From positions 620,001-684,000 of the forward strand of contig JAESUZ010002606.1 in NCBI GenBank assembly GCA_017311185.1: a DNA stretch of 64,000 nt, read 5' to 3'. The position numbers and the translations under genes were made by a program. The notes beneath the pieces are model-generated. The model ran no database searches, was not told where the DNA came from, and worked only from the letters and a program-made list of their open reading frames with translations. Source of the stretch: Proteles cristata cristata (lineage: Eukaryota > Chordata > Mammalia > Carnivora > Hyaenidae). Below, in pieces: positions 1 to 12,184 of the stretch (position 1 is its first letter; each line of letters starts with the position of its first letter).

Positions 1-874
1 TTCTCTTTGTTCTATATCTTGCCTTTTTGGGGTTTAACTGAATACTTTAATTCATTTTATCCCTTTTGTTGGCTTATTAACTATATATGCCTTCATTTTG
101 TTATTTTAGCCGTTGCTTCAGAGTTCAGAGCATGCATCTTTAACTTATTGCCATGTACCTCCAAGCGCTGTTGTATCACCTTGTACATGAGAACCTCACA
201 GCTCTTCACTCCCATTTCTCCCTTCCTCTGCTGTTGCTCTCATACGTATTGTGCCTACCTATGTCATATACCTCACATTCTTTTACTTTAAACAATTAGA
301 CATATATTTTTAATTTAAGAAGACTTCTGTATTTACCCATGTCACCATTTCCAGTATTCTTTTTTCCTTTGTGTAGATCCAAATTTGCAGCTTGGTATCA
401 GTTTCCTTATGCCTGAAGTTGCTTACTTAAATCTTTTATGGTCTGCTGCTGATGAATTCCGTCAGCTTTTGTATGTGTTAAAAAGCTTTTGTTTTACCTT
501 CATCTTTGAAAGGCTTTTTTCCCCTGAATTCTAGGTTGGCTTTAGTTTTAGCTTTCAGTACTTTGGAGATGTTGCTCCACTGCATTCTCCCCGATGAGTT
601 ATCTGCTGGCATTTTACCTCAGTTCCTCTGTACACGATTGATTTTTCTCCCTCTCTGGCCTGCTTTTTAAGATTATCCTCTTTGTCACTGGTTTTAAACA
701 ACATGAGTACCGTATGCCTTAATGATTGCTTTCATGGTTCTTGATGCTGGGACTTCAGTAAGCTTCCTGATTTATGGATGTATAATTTTCATCAAATTTG
801 GAAAAATATTGACCATTGTTTCTTCAAATATTTTTTCTGTCACCACCCACCTCCTTTCCTTCAGAGACTCTTAA

Positions 875-908
<34 letters not shown>

Positions 909-2050
909 CCACTTGAAGTTGTCCCCCAGATCACTGATGGGGAGGGATGAAAGGTCAATTATTTTTTTCTCTGTGTGCTTGATTTGGGATAGTTTCTATT
1001 GCTATGGCTTTAAGGTCACTAATCTTTTCTTTTGCAGTGTCTGATCTGTTAATTTTATTCAGTGTATTTTTCTTCTCAGGTATTCTATTTTCCTCTCCAG
1101 AAGTTCAGTTTGGACCTCTTTTATATCTTCCATGCCTGTAACATGTGTAGTCTCTCCTCTTCTTGAACATATGAAATACAGTTATGATAATAACTATCTT
1201 AATATTCTTGCCTGTCAGTTCTATTCATCTGCATCATTTAGAGTTGGTTTCAATTGATTGACTTTTCATCATCGGTCATATTTTCCTGCTAATTTAATTT
1301 GCATGCCAGTTAATTTTATATTGGGTGCCAGACGTGAATTTTATCTTGTGATGCACCTACATTCTTTAGCTTTGTTCTGGGAAATGGTTAAGTTACTTGA
1401 AACAGTTTGGTCTTTTCAGATCTTCCTTTTTTGCTTAATGGGACCAGAGTAGTGTTCAGTATAGAGCGCATGTGACTTTACTACTGAGGCAAATTTCTAA
1501 TACGCCATACTATATGAATTATGCCACTTTCCACTCTGGCTGGTGAGGTCAGGACCTGTTGCCATCTCTGTGTGACCTTTGGGAATTATTCCATCAGCAT
1601 CTTCGCAGGTGACCCTTTCCTCTGCTTTGGCTAGTTCCCTAAAAGCCATTAACAGATCAGTACTAAGTTGAAGGCTCAAGGGGTCCCTCCGCAGATCTTC
1701 CAAGCTTTCTCTCTGTGTAGCTCCCCCTCATCTGATATTCTGCCTGTGAATTCTAGCCTCCTTGACCATCTCAGACTTCCAGCTGCATCTTCTCAACTTA
1801 CAGAGCCATCAGGCTCTGCCTGGGTTCCCTCTCCCCACACTGGCTACAGCCTGGAAATTCTCTGTAGACAGGAGACTGGGGCAATTGTAGGATTCACCTC
1901 AGTTGTTTCCCAGCTCTTAGGGGTCACTCTCATTCCTTGGGTTTGTCCAGTGTCTTGAGTGCCTTCACTTCATGTATTTTGTCCAGGCCTTTCGTTGATT
2001 CAGGCAGAGGATAAATCTGATTCCTGTTACTGAATCTTGATGAGAAAAAG
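1..2050 (-). repeat. Old LINE-1 sequence, antisense, in NCOA1 intron
   Basis: This T-rich stretch reads like the reverse strand of an old mammalian L1 (L1M or HAL1 type). Recognisable phrases are 'ttcatcaaatttggaaaaat' near 790, 'ttcaaatattttttctgtc' near 825, 'gtcatattttcctgct' near 1275 and 'tgtattttgtccagg' near 1972. It is diverged, broken by a CA microsatellite, and has no coding potential; the short open frames here are chance. The subfamily and exact edges would need a repeat-library comparison. Confidence 0.6.
877..906. repeat. (CA)15 microsatellite
   Basis: An uninterrupted run of about 15 AC units lies inside the old LINE-1 sequence. It is probably length-variable in the population. 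Confidence 0.95.
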
Positions 2051-2069
2051 ACGTTGTTTGCTAATTAAC

Positions 2070-2400
2070 TTGTGTGTGTGTGAATTTAACTTTTATTGAA
2101 GTATCATACAAGAATATACAGAAAAATCTACAAGTCAATGAGTTTTCACAAACTGAACCCATCTTTAAAGCTACCATTCAGATCAAGAAACAAAACATTA
2201 TCAGTAACACCCGAGTTCCCCTCATGTTCTTTACACGTCACTCTTCACCCCTTCAAAGGGAACCACTGTCCTGACTTCTAACAACACAGTAAATTGCTGA
2301 GCCCTTTATTCCTGCTGCACTCCTATTTTCTGTCAGTGAGATTATTTTTCACTGAAGAATGTGGTCTTCAACTTAAACAACGTGCTTGTAATTTGGTCTT
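2070..2400. repeat. Old LINE-1 3'-UTR-like fragment
   Basis: The sequence follows the pattern 'acttttattgaagtat...gagttttcacaaactgaac...agatcaagaaacaaaacatt...gaaccactgtcctgacttct', which I know from the 3' part of old mammalian L1 elements. It lies in the last NCOA1 intron. Confidence 0.5.
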
Positions 2401-2575
2401 GTGCTTATCTTTAATAGATAAATGATCCAGCACTGAGACACACAGGCCTCTACTGCAACCAGCTCGCATCCACTGACCTTCTCAAAACAGAAACAGATGG
2501 AACCCAGGTCAGTAAGAAAACTCTAAACCCAGAGCTGCCAAGTGTACTCTAGATGCACAGGAGAAACTTTGTTCA

Positions 2576-2760
2576 GCATTGTGGTTAAAAGCCTGACGTG
2601 GGGAGTCAGACCCGGCTGTGGGTGCTGACTCTCCTCTTCTTAGCTATATCATCCCGGGCATGTTAGAGAACTTTCCTGAGCTGCTATTTAACCAACAGAA
2701 CTAACAAGTTACCTGCTTATAGGATTGTTGAAAGTGTTAAATGAGATAAGCTTTCAAAAG
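2576..2760 (+). repeat. MIR SINE, sense
   Basis: This matches the MIR layout: 'cagcattgtggttaaaagc', then 'gagtcagacccggctgtggg', 'tatcatcccgggcatgtta' and finally 'aggattgttgaaagtgttaaatgag'. It is an old tRNA-derived SINE shared by all mammals. Confidence 0.75.
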
Positions 2761-3164
2761 GTTTAATCCAGTGGTTAAACAGGATAAGGGGATCACAAAT
2801 TGTGGCCACTAATTGTTATTTTGTAAATAAGCACAATTCTAAAACTCATGTGTAATCAAAGTACCTCAAAAGATCTCAGTAAATTCAGACAAGACAGAAT
2901 GCCTGCTGCACACCCTGCCTCGTTTTAGAAATTCATTTCAAATACAAACGGCAAGGATGGCCACTTCCCTGTATTGACAGAAATTTAGAGATTTTGGATG
3001 TTTTAGTCCACTTTAGTAACTTTGGGTTAGTCGTTAATGCCTTAATAAATAAGTATTTTTAAAATATTGTACAGGCATTATGGTAAGGTTGAGATACAAA
3101 GAAACATGAGACATGTTTGCCCTTTAGGTGAGCTGTGGGGACAAGTGAGGAAAGGAAATTTCTT

Positions 3165-3390
3165 TTGTGAAACACTTACAATTTGCCCAGCACTGTACTA
3201 CGCACTGTCTGCTTTATCTCATGTAAGCCTCACTACAACCCTATGAAGGGAGTAGTATTCCAGTTTTTCACAGATGAAGAAACAGAACCTGAGGAGATTT
3301 AACTATGCACACAGTTCACAAAGCTAGAAAGGGGCAGAGCTGAGATTCACACCCACGTATTTCAAACAACCAAAGTTCATGCTCTTCCTG
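3165..3390 (-). repeat. MIR SINE, antisense
   Basis: Reverse-strand MIR features appear in order: 'gcccagcactgtactacgc', 'cactacaaccctatgaaggg', 'cacagatgaagaaacagaac' and 'gggcagagctgagattcacac'. Confidence 0.75.
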
Positions 3391-5939
3391 CCCTGTCGCT
3401 TGAACAATAAAACATGTAGACATCTACACATAAATTGTCACATAACCAAAGAAGGCAAATTCAAATTTATGTTACAAGTAACAAGAACCATTAGGTTTAA
3501 AAGAGAAAATGCTGTGAAGGTCAGAAGAGCATTTACACAGGATCTGAACTGGGCCTTGAGGACAGTTAGCAAGGCAAAATGAAGGAGAAAGTGTCGGAGG
3601 CTGGAGGAAGGAGTGAGCCTGGAAATCTCGGGCATTGAGAGTAGAGGGCGCAGGGACAGGGAAACAGTAACATCTTAGTGTAATCCTGGGAAACCAAATC
3701 CACTAAAGGTAAAGAGTTATGTAATAAGACTTTATAGGAAATAAAATTGGTAAAAATAGATTGGGGCAAATTTCTGGGGGCCTTGAATGCTAAACTTGGG
3801 TTTGGATTGAGTCCTACAGGTAAAGTAAGTATCCCCTTGAGGGAGCACAGTGATACAAACACTAGCTCAGGCTTCATCTTGAGGGACAGAAGGAGCACTG
3901 GGCAGTCTCCTCATGAAGAAAAAGACCAGATAGGAGCCGTGTCCATAGTCAGGGCACCAAGAAAGAGGATCTAAGGCCTATGTAGGTGAACAGGGGATTC
4001 TGTGATGGGGGAAGTGAAGTCTTCATTCACCGGAAGATGTTCAAGGTCTCACACCTACAGAGACATGTACTGGGCAGCCCAGCAGACTAGTGAAAACTAA
4101 ACAACCAAGTTTAAAAGTTCTTGAGCTCTGAAACAGCATATGCATTGATGTGAAAACTCTGCCGGAGAATCTTAAGAGGTTGGGACCCTGCTCTCAATGC
4201 CATTCCTCTCACCTGGCAAATCGTAAGGCTTGCGCGCATCTTGCTCCGCCTGTCTTGTGAAGGTGTGGCAGCATCTGGAGTCCTCTGAGGTCGGGGCTCA
4301 GGCACCTGTTTTTAAGTAGCAATTCAAAATGGCTGAAGTTTGGTTTAATCTTTTTGATTTTTTTAAATTTCAAAATAGACTGTCTTAAAAACATTCTTTT
4401 TAAAGCAGCAAAATTTTCTCTCTAGTTTCTTTGATCATGCCTTCATTAAGAATGTTTTTAAGCGTAGGGGGACAGAAACACCTTGTACTCTGGCCCAGTA
4501 TTTCATATGTTGAAACACATAAACATGAAATTTTTAATCAATCAGTGCCTCCAAGCACTACAGCTTGTGCTCATGCTAAGTTTCAGTGGCAGAATCTTCT
4601 TTCTCTTGTAGCCCATCATGCGATCTCTGTTTGCTCCAGTGCTTTTGTATTTGTCAAACAGAAGCTTGGAAGCAAGTTAAATACAAATCTAGAGACCGAT
4701 GTACAGAAAAGGAGAAGGAAGAGAACCAAGAGAGAAGGGCTCAGTGAGGATTGAGGACCACCTGTATTTGGAGAGTGGAGACGGGGAGGAGGCAAGACGG
4801 GAGAGAACCGGAAAAGAACAGAGTATAGAGAAGCAGGAGAAAGGCTAGTAGAGGGATTGTTGACGTGGAGAGAGAGGATGCCAGGGGTGGAGCTATAGGA
4901 AAGAGAAGTTAGAGGACAGAGGTGAGGGGAGGGCACAGAGATAGCCAGAGAATAGACTCAGACAGAGAGTTGATGTACGTTAGATGCACAGAAAAGAACC
5001 CAAAAGAGGAAGACAAATGGGAGCCTGTGGGGTCAAGAAGCAAAACTTGGGAAACCAGGTGAGGAAGAGGATAAGGAGAAAAATGATGCTAATATAAATA
5101 GAGGTGTAGTCCAACAGGCTGGGAAGACTCAGGGCTGTCTTCTCTGACGGAGAGCAGAGTGGAGGTGTAGAAGGGTCAAAAGGAGAAGACTTGGGGGCTG
5201 GACTGATACACCAATTGGGGGTTGGGACATTTCACATATGGCCTGTGAAGGTTGATGAAAACAGCTTCTATTCAAGTAGGATAGAAAAATTTTCCAAAAA
5301 AGCTGAGTGTAATTGACATAAATTAGTGGTGAATGACCAAAAAATGCATCATTAATCTAAAATACTTCATGTATCTATTAAACGTAAGCACAAGTTTCCC
5401 AAAAGCTTGAGCATCTCCATTCTTGGTCTGGAACATTTGCAAGTGTGATACTGGCTTTAATCAGTTCCATAAATGACTTTTTAATAAAGATGTTTGTAAG
5501 AACTAACTTCTGGCTTTGTTTTCCCAATAGAAAATTCTAGAACTGTGCAACTTTAGACATTTTTAAGGAATACATGTACTATTAGTGAAAGTAGCTAAAG
5601 GGAAAATTCACACTGTTCTCAGCTGGTAATTTACTGTTATTTTTAGCTCATGTGTTTAAATGAATTGTCTATCAGGAAAAAGAAGTTAAATATAAAATTG
5701 TTCTACTAATATTTTGCTGTAATTCTAAAGACAATACGTAAAAGAACTATGTAAGAGTAGACTTAGATACTACACAAATCTTCTGGACATTAACTTTAGT
5801 AATGCTGATGTCCTGTTACTGAGTTGTGGTGGTTTTTATTTTGCTAATACTGGGTTAAAGCCCTTAATTTTCTAACATTATAAAGTTTTTTTTTATCCCA
5901 CTAAAGTCATCCATAGAATGCTTTCATAACCAGTTTCTG

Positions 5940-5980
<41 letters not shown>

Positions 5981-6194
5981 TATATGCACACTTAGATTTT
6001 TAAACCCACCACTGGACACCCAGACTCTGAAACTGGGCTTTTCCCAATCTTGGCAATATTAGCAATGATGCTTATTTTCATTATTGATGGCAACCCTGTA
6101 GGAGGCTTGACCATTCCAATTTTGATTTTATTTTTTAAAGTGTGAACTTTCCAGAACCCTGAGCAAAATGAGTGCAGCGATTTTCTTTTTGTAG
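3391..6194 (+). other. NCOA1: NCOA1 last intron, remainder
   Basis: I see no exon here. The 3480-3970 part resembles a widespread old interspersed repeat ('acaggatctgaactgggccttgagga') whose family I cannot name. From 4680 to 5180 the + strand is purine-rich (AGAG-type). A (TA)n tract follows at 5943-5990. The intron ends in a polypyrimidine tract and AG at 6193-6194. Confidence 0.5.
5943..5990. repeat. (TA)n / (CATA)n microsatellite
   Basis: About 24 alternating TA dinucleotides, interrupted by a short 'cacaca' stretch and 'tgcaca', lie about 200 bp upstream of the NCOA1 alternative exon. Confidence 0.9.
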
Positions 6195-6239
6195 GACAAG
6201 AAGACAGAAGAGTTCTTCTCTGTGGTGACTACAGACTAG
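6195..6239 (+). CDS. NCOA1: NCOA1 alternative terminal coding exon (SRC-1e tail)
   Basis: A polypyrimidine tract and TAG precede the exon. It reads DKKTEEFFSVVTTD followed by TAG at 6237-6239. A GTGAGT donor at 6252 makes the whole exon 57 nt. When included it ends the protein before the C-terminal LXXLL motif, giving the shorter SRC-1e form. The identity is from memory of the human isoform tail and matches at all 14 residues. Confidence 0.92.
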   Translation, partial: DKKTEEFFSVVTTD

Positions 6240-6336
6240 AGGAATGCTCTAGTGAGTTTCCACTTCAAGTAGTACCCACTCATAAGCCGGGGGGGCAGGC
6301 CCTTCTGTCTAAACACATCTTTTATTTGTGTTCCAG

Positions 6337-6507
6337 CAGGTGCAACAGGTTCAGGTGTTTGCTGACGTCCAGTGTACAGTGAATCTGGTAGGCGGGGACC
6401 CTTACCTGAACCAGCCTGGTCCACTGGGAACTCAAAAACCCACGGCAGGACCACAGACCCCCCAGGCCCAGCAGAAGAGCCTCCTTCAGCAGCTACTGAC
6501 TGAATAA
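6337..6507 (+). CDS. NCOA1: NCOA1 terminal coding exon (SRC-1a C-terminus)
   Basis: The acceptor is 'tttgtgttccag' ending at 6336. The exon encodes 56 residues starting QVQQVQVFADVQCTVNLVGG and ending KSLLQQLLTE, then TAA. The LLQQLL stretch is the fourth, C-terminal nuclear-receptor box present only in SRC-1a. One upstream codon boundary (CAG|CAG-type acceptor, 6336 or 6339) could shift by three bases, which would explain isoforms one residue apart. Confidence 0.95.
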   Translation, partial: QVQQVQVFADVQCTVNLVGGDPYLNQPGPLGTQKPTAGPQTPQAQQKSLLQQLLTE

Positions 6508-8660
6508 CCACTTTTAAAGGAATGTGAAATTTAAATAATAGACATACAGAGATATACAAATATATTATATATTTTTCTGAGATTTTTGATATCTCAATCT
6601 GCAGCCATTCTTCAGGTCGTAGCATTTGGAGCAAAAAAAAAAAAAAAAAAAAAAAGAATTCACTTTTGTTGGAAGATTGAGAAGTGTTTTTGTTTCTTTC
6701 TTTGTAAAGGCCTTGGATATTGAAAAAAATAACAAGGCAGAACAGTTGGACAATCTATTTCTTGAGCCAAATTTAATTATTCTTATTTTTGTAATCAGTC
6801 ATTGGCTTCTTATCTGGATGAAGGCTTTTGGAGGAGAACCAAAACGACAGTTCCAAGGGGAAGATGAAGCCCCACCCCTGCTGGCTCAGTCCCCACCCTG
6901 ACGAGGAAGAAGGGCCCGGTGGGGCTTTGCCTGTGCCCGTCCACCAAAGGCTGTCACGTGTGTCTGAATCAACAGCCCTCCCCTTCCCGACCCAGGCAGC
7001 TTGTGTGTACAATCAGCTTCTTCTAGCAACTCTATATCGGTTGGCTTCAAGAGAATATTTTGCCTCCCATATGTACCCCTTCTCCTTTTTTTAAAGATGG
7101 ATTTAAACCAAGATGCCTCCAGGAATGAGGACGAAATGAGTCTATTCACAGAGGAATCCAAAAAATACAGTTTGGGGGAAAATGCAATAATTTTTGATGA
7201 GATGGGTGAAGGACAAGAAACGAGTTCTGTCAATTATTGTAGATAACAATTTTCTGATTAAATCTGGAAAAAAAGGCAGCCTGTTCTTTCTGCTTTTATT
7301 GTATTAACAGCTAAGTAGCTAAAGTTATTTAAAATAAAATTAAATTTATGATCCAAGTAGCTTATTCTTCCCTTTAAATCTCACTGTAAATATACTTGAT
7401 TTCTTGTAGAAATTGATTTCCTTGTTTAATTTTATGGTTTTATTATCATACTCTTGATTTTTCTAAATTTGTGTGTGAATATATCATTGATTGAATTGCA
7501 GTTACATTTGGCTAGTAAGAGTTCATTCTCTTAATAACTGTGATGCCATATATGGATTTACTTTAAGGTTCAAATCAAAATGCCACTGCCAGAAAGAGCT
7601 GTTCCGGATGAGCAGCCTGCCCTAGCGTGTCCCTGGGATCATCGAACTTGAGACGGTGCAAGGAATTAACACCAGAAGTGCACTGGCTACCTGTACAGAG
7701 AAAAATCAGTACTCAAAGAAAATCTTCATTTGTTTTAGATTGACTTTGGGGATTTGAATTTTCATCAGTGCAAATACGAATTTCTCCAACCTGCTCTGAG
7801 GCTAACTGGTACCATATTTTCCCTTTGTGTCTTGTCACTCTGCCGCATCGTGTCTCATCCTGGCCTCTGAGTCAAGGACCCAGTGAACTGTTCTAGAAGT
7901 TCCACTGCAAGGCCAGGAAAGCCCGAGAGAGGTATTGTGGAAGAGGCAAAGGTAGACCCCCCCAGCACTCGCCTTTACCTGCACCCTGGGCCTGTGAATG
8001 ATGACAGCGTCTGACATCGTGCGCCAACAACCTCTGCTTCCGCGGCAGGGAAGAGGCCACGAGAACTAACAACAGAAAAGGAGCATGGACTCGGACACCA
8101 AGGAAGAAGCCATTTTCCCAGGTCCTCCTTTCTGCAGCTCACCACCCCTAGTTACAAATAACTCCATTGACAGCATCTACTCAGAAACTATAGCAAATAA
8201 AAAAGATTGCTGGAAGGGCTCACGCGGATAGCAACTCTGAAACAGAAATAGGACACTCAGTTACAAACATTATCTCCTTTAGTTTTTCAGAAAATGCATC
8301 CCTGATTTCATTCATTCCCAGCTTGAACGCCCAGCCATATTACTCTAGTCCTTACCAAACTGCTCTAGGAGGTCATTTCTGTTTTGTTTGTGATATTTAG
8401 AGGCGCAAACTTCAGGAAGTTCACCTTTAACTTCTGCATTCCAGATGAAGTTTCCTGACTCAGTGCTTTTGCATAAGGAACTAGTTTTTAAAAGTGGTAA
8501 GGAAAATTGGAGATGCTAATAACATCCTCCCATCCCACTGCACCTGAAAGTATGCATGTCACCTTCAAGGTTTTATAATTGCACTGTTTGTTTTATGTAT
8601 GTACAGATTAAAATTATTGCTACATTTGAGGAAAATAAAATTGCTTGCTTCTATGTAATT
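6508..8660 (+). other. NCOA1: NCOA1 3' UTR
   Basis: About 2.15 kb of AT-rich sequence without felid SINEs follows the stop. It holds an A22 tract (6634-6655) and a possible early poly(A) signal at 7331-7336 (AATAAA in 'aaaataaaattaaa'). The main end is the AATAAA at 8634-8639. Open frames of up to 115 codons on either strand do not resemble proteins. Confidence 0.75.
8634..8639 (+). terminator. NCOA1: NCOA1 poly(A) signal AATAAA
   Basis: A canonical hexamer in 'gaggaaaataaaattgc', with cleavage expected 15-25 nt downstream in 'tgcttctatgtaattcctg'. The distance from the SRC-1a stop (about 2.1 kb) fits the long NCOA1 3' UTR. Confidence 0.7.
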
Positions 8661-11021
8661 CCTGTCATTCCACAGGAAATTCACTTTTCCAGCTACTGAA
8701 TAGAACTTGTTTAACAACCTCCCGGGTTGCCTCTTCATTTACAGGGAAGAAATGAAACCTACATCCTGCACGACTTGCCAGAGCCCCAGTGACTAATGAG
8801 TAATTAGAGGATCTTAAAAGAAAGGATCCCTGAAGCCAGATATCCTCGAAGTCACCCTGATATGAACCAGTGAAAACTGAAAAGGTCCAAGTAAAGTCAT
8901 GAGAGTGGGCCATGAGGGAATTTTAGCTCTGGCCATTTGCCTGATGATTAAACACACTGCTCCCGCTGTTTCCGGACCCAGGAGATCTGGTCGGGGCAGC
9001 CCCCATAGCTACAAGACCCCATCTCTCTCTTGGTCATGGTTTTTATATACTGCCAGGTATTAGTTATATGCAGATTGCAGAGATGTTGACTCTTACTTAA
9101 AGGGGCTCTTTCATTTTGTCCTTGTACTTTGTAAAAGGCAGCCCCTTTCTCTTGTTTGTGTGTTTTTAAAGCAGCCTAAATCCACCAACACTTAGCTAAG
9201 TCGGCCAGGGTAAGCAGGGTCAGCAAATGTGATTCTAGAATCATATTCCACACACATTCCTACATATAAATACACACGGATTTGGTGGTTGCTCTCTGAC
9301 GTCATGCTTCTGGGAGAAGAAAACCTTTCTTCTCGAAGTTGAGGTAAGGTAAAAATGATACATTTCTTAGATGAATCTGAACATTGATTTAAATTTATCC
9401 TAAGGTAGGGGTGGGAAGGCCATTAGAAAAACAAATAGGAACAATTGAGGGAAAAGTGAGGTTGATACAGAAGAACCTCATCTTCTTTATGGTTTTGCCA
9501 AGATAGGTTTGTACCTACAAACAGTCTCCTGGGCCCTGAAAATCAAAGAAAATGAAAGGACAATTGCCTATTTACAAAGGAAGCTGTGCTGATTTCCTCC
9601 TTGACATGAACTACTCTTCCCAGGAGAGCAGCTCCACTTGAAAAAAGTGAATAATTCAGAGCAAGCTTGATCCTTGGCCATTCCTGTACCTCTGAAAAAG
9701 ATCTTGACGATTTAATTAAGCCCATAAATTCTTTTTATTGGAGAAAACTGCCAAAGGAAGCATTCCTCCATCCAGAACCCTTTCTGCCAGCCCTAAATTA
9801 GTTTTCTTTATATATTTTATTTTCATTGCCGCAAGAGCTCTTAACAAGATTAAAGAAACACAGAGCTCTGGCCTCGTTTAACATATTTTATTGTCTTTAT
9901 CCAAGGTACTAACATGTGGAAGAATCCAGACAGACATGAACCCTGCCCTCCCACAGCTTATATTCACACGGGAAAGGACTTCCATAGTGATCATCACAGT
10001 GGACTAAGTGTTACATATAATGGAGAGTTAGAAGTTGCTTTGTGAACTTCTTGTCTGGAGTGAAACCTTGTCTGGAGAGTCAAGGAAGGTTTCCTTACTG
10101 AAGAAGTGGCATCTGAGGTGAGGTTTGTAGGATGAAGAGGAAGTAGCTCAGACAGGGGCAGGGTGAGAATTCTGACAAACAGGACGTACGGAAGGCCTGG
10201 AGGCAGGAAGGAGCCTCAGAGAGCTGGGGTTTTTTAAATTGTTAACCAGTTTCTGAGTTCTCATAAACATGTTATTAGTATTATATCCACTGATGAACTG
10301 GAAAGTAATTGAAATCAGCATTTGGCTCCAGGAGGAACATGAACCAGGCTTCGGGACCCCCTCGCTTGGAAATTGTGCCAGGCAGTAGCTAAGGTCTCTT
10401 TCCTAACTAGCCATGTCCAGCCAGAAATACAGGCTTTTATTTATATCTTTTATGCCAGATGGGCCACAAGAATCTGTTGTAGCAGATGACCATCTCCAGA
10501 ACATTCAGGGAAAACACCTTTGTACTATAGCAATGCCTACAGTGCTGTTCTGTACATTGCCTCATGTAATCCCTGCAGTCCTTTAAGAGAGATGTAAACA
10601 GAAAACAGGCTGAAAGCTGATGACACAAACGTGGTTTATGAGGGTAACTGGAACTTGAAGCCAAGTCTTCTGAAGCCAAATTCACCATCCTCGACCATAT
10701 GATGTAGGACTGATTCAGAGTCTGCAGACGCTAATCTCACTGTGTAACCTTAGGCAATGTGTTCTTATATGAAATAACTTTTAAAAACAGGCCTTGGAAA
10801 GCAGGGTGAGGAGTCCAGGGCTGAGAAGGAAGGACCCGGCCCTTCTCTGGAGGCGGTCCGCGCCTGCCTTTTGGAGGCTTCATGGGGGCTGAGCTTTGTT
10901 GTAAAGTCAGGAGACGTCCTGCCAGTTTGGGGAGAGGCACTCTAGCCTGCATATCTAAACAGGAAATGAAGAAGTGGTTCCATGAAACTGCAGCATCATT
11001 CCCTTAGCTTGAAAGAATGTT
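8661..11021. other. Intergenic, no gene seen
   Basis: Nothing here reads as an exon. The part at about 9890-10240 ('gaaccctgccctcccacagc' ... 'tcaaggaaggtttccttact' ... 'tggaggcaggaaggagcctc') looks like an old interspersed repeat, of the same kind as 3480-3970 and 48480-49080. The rest is unique AT-rich sequence. Confidence 0.4.
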
Positions 11022-11236
11022 GGGGGGGCCTGGGTGGCTCAGTCCATTAAGCGTCTGACTTTGGCTCAGGTCATGATCTCACGGTTCGTGAGTTCTAACC
11101 CCGCATAGGGCCCTGTGCTGACAGCTCGGAAGCCTGGAGTCTCCTTCAGATTGTGTATCTCCCTCTCTCTGCTTCTGCCTGCTCATGCTCACTCGCTCTC
11201 TCTCTCTCAAACATAATAAAAACATTTTTTAAAAAA
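11022..11236 (+). repeat. Felid CanSINE, sense
   Basis: Starts 'gggggggcctgggtggctca', then 'ttaagcgtctgactttggct' and 'aggtcatgatctcacggttc'. A CT-rich zone and an A-rich tail close the element. This is the tRNA-Lys-derived carnivore SINE in its feliform version. Confidence 0.9.
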
Positions 11237-11577
11237 AGCATTTAGGAAAATGTGGGTTCCTTATGCAGAGGGTATAAAACGAGTGACAGAGGATCACTTT
11301 TGAGAAGCAGGGCCCTACAATTCCTCCCAGGAAATTTGGTTTTTTGGATCAGATCATGAAAGCCAGCATTCACTTTTCTCTGGCTCTGGAGCCTTCTTCA
11401 AACAAAGAATCTTTTTCCTGTGCTGGAGTTTGGCTCTGGTCTAATCATTTGTGCTTGTCTCAGAACTCTGTACTTTATGCAGCCAGCAGAACCAATCTCT
11501 GCCCATAGGTATCCTGAGACATTGGCTTGAGAAAAGAACTCAAATGTATAAAGGAATATTTTTTAATAAAGTTAGTT

Positions 11578-11686
11578 AGGTTTTTTTTTTTCATTCAAGT
11601 AATCTCTATGCCCAACATGGGGCTTGAACTCACAACCCTGAGATCAAGAGTCACATGCTCTACTGACTGAGCCAGCAAGGCGCTCC
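11578..11686 (-). repeat. Older carnivore SINE fragment, antisense
   Basis: The text 'aagtaatctctatgcccaac', 'ggggcttgaactcacaaccc' and 'tgctctactgactgagccag' marks a different, older carnivore SINE subfamily, about 100 bp and truncated at the tail side. Confidence 0.75.
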
Positions 11687-11909
11687 TTAAAGGAATAATT
11701 TCTGTTCTATCAGATTTCTTCCCACTCTAATGCCCAGAGGCCCTAAGGTGCAGAATAAAGCAAAACTTGACACCAAGGTTTATGTATTCCATTTCTGATG
11801 AGCTGTTGCAGTACAGAATTATGATAGGCAGTGTGGGAAGTATACAGATACTTGCCTGAAGATCCTTCCTAATAATGGAGAGTCTGCATCCGTTAAGAAA
11901 TACTTCTCT

Positions 11910-12138
11910 GGGCACCTGGGTGGCCCAGTCGGTTAAGCGTCAGCCTTCAGCTCAGGTCATTTCACAATTCATGGGTTCAAGCCCCACGTCAGGCTCTGTG
12001 CTGACAGCTAGCTCAGAGCCTGGAGCCTGCTTCAGATTCTTTATTTCCCTCTCTCTCTGACCCTCCCCTGCTCATGCTGTCTGTGTGTGTCTCTCTCTCA
12101 GAAATAAATAAAACATTTTTTAAAAATTTTTAAAAAAA
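11910..12138 (+). repeat. Felid CanSINE, sense
   Basis: Starts 'gggcacctgggtggcccagt' and ends in CT-rich sequence, 'aaataaataaaaca' and an A/T-rich tail. The flanks 'aaatacttctctg' (left) and 'aaatacatctactctg' (right) look like an imperfect target-site duplication. Confidence 0.9.
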
Positions 12139-12184
12139 TACATCTACTCTGCTAGGCAATATGTGAGGCTAATATTCTTTGTGC

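Larger units (their letters stand above)
6195..8660 (+). other. NCOA1: NCOA1 3' end: two alternative C-termini and 3' UTR
   Basis: NCOA1 (SRC-1) is a p160 coactivator that binds ligand-loaded nuclear receptors through LXXLL motifs and recruits histone acetyltransferases in the nucleus. Only the end of the gene is in the window. A 57-nt exon (6195-6251) ends the protein with DKKTEEFFSVVTTD and a stop, which is the SRC-1e tail I recall. Skipping it joins upstream sequence to the exon at 6337, which ends LLQQLLTE and carries the extra LXXLL motif of SRC-1a. The two exons are only 85 nt apart. The 3' UTR runs about 2.1 kb to an AATAAA at 8634. The bulk of the gene lies upstream, outside the window; no other NCOA1 exon was seen in 1-6194. 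Confidence 0.92.

Noticed and set aside
6634..6655. A-run as the tail of a retrocopy or SINE
   Set aside because: No SINE body or processed gene lies upstream of it and no target-site duplication flanks it; the sequence is NCOA1 3' UTR.
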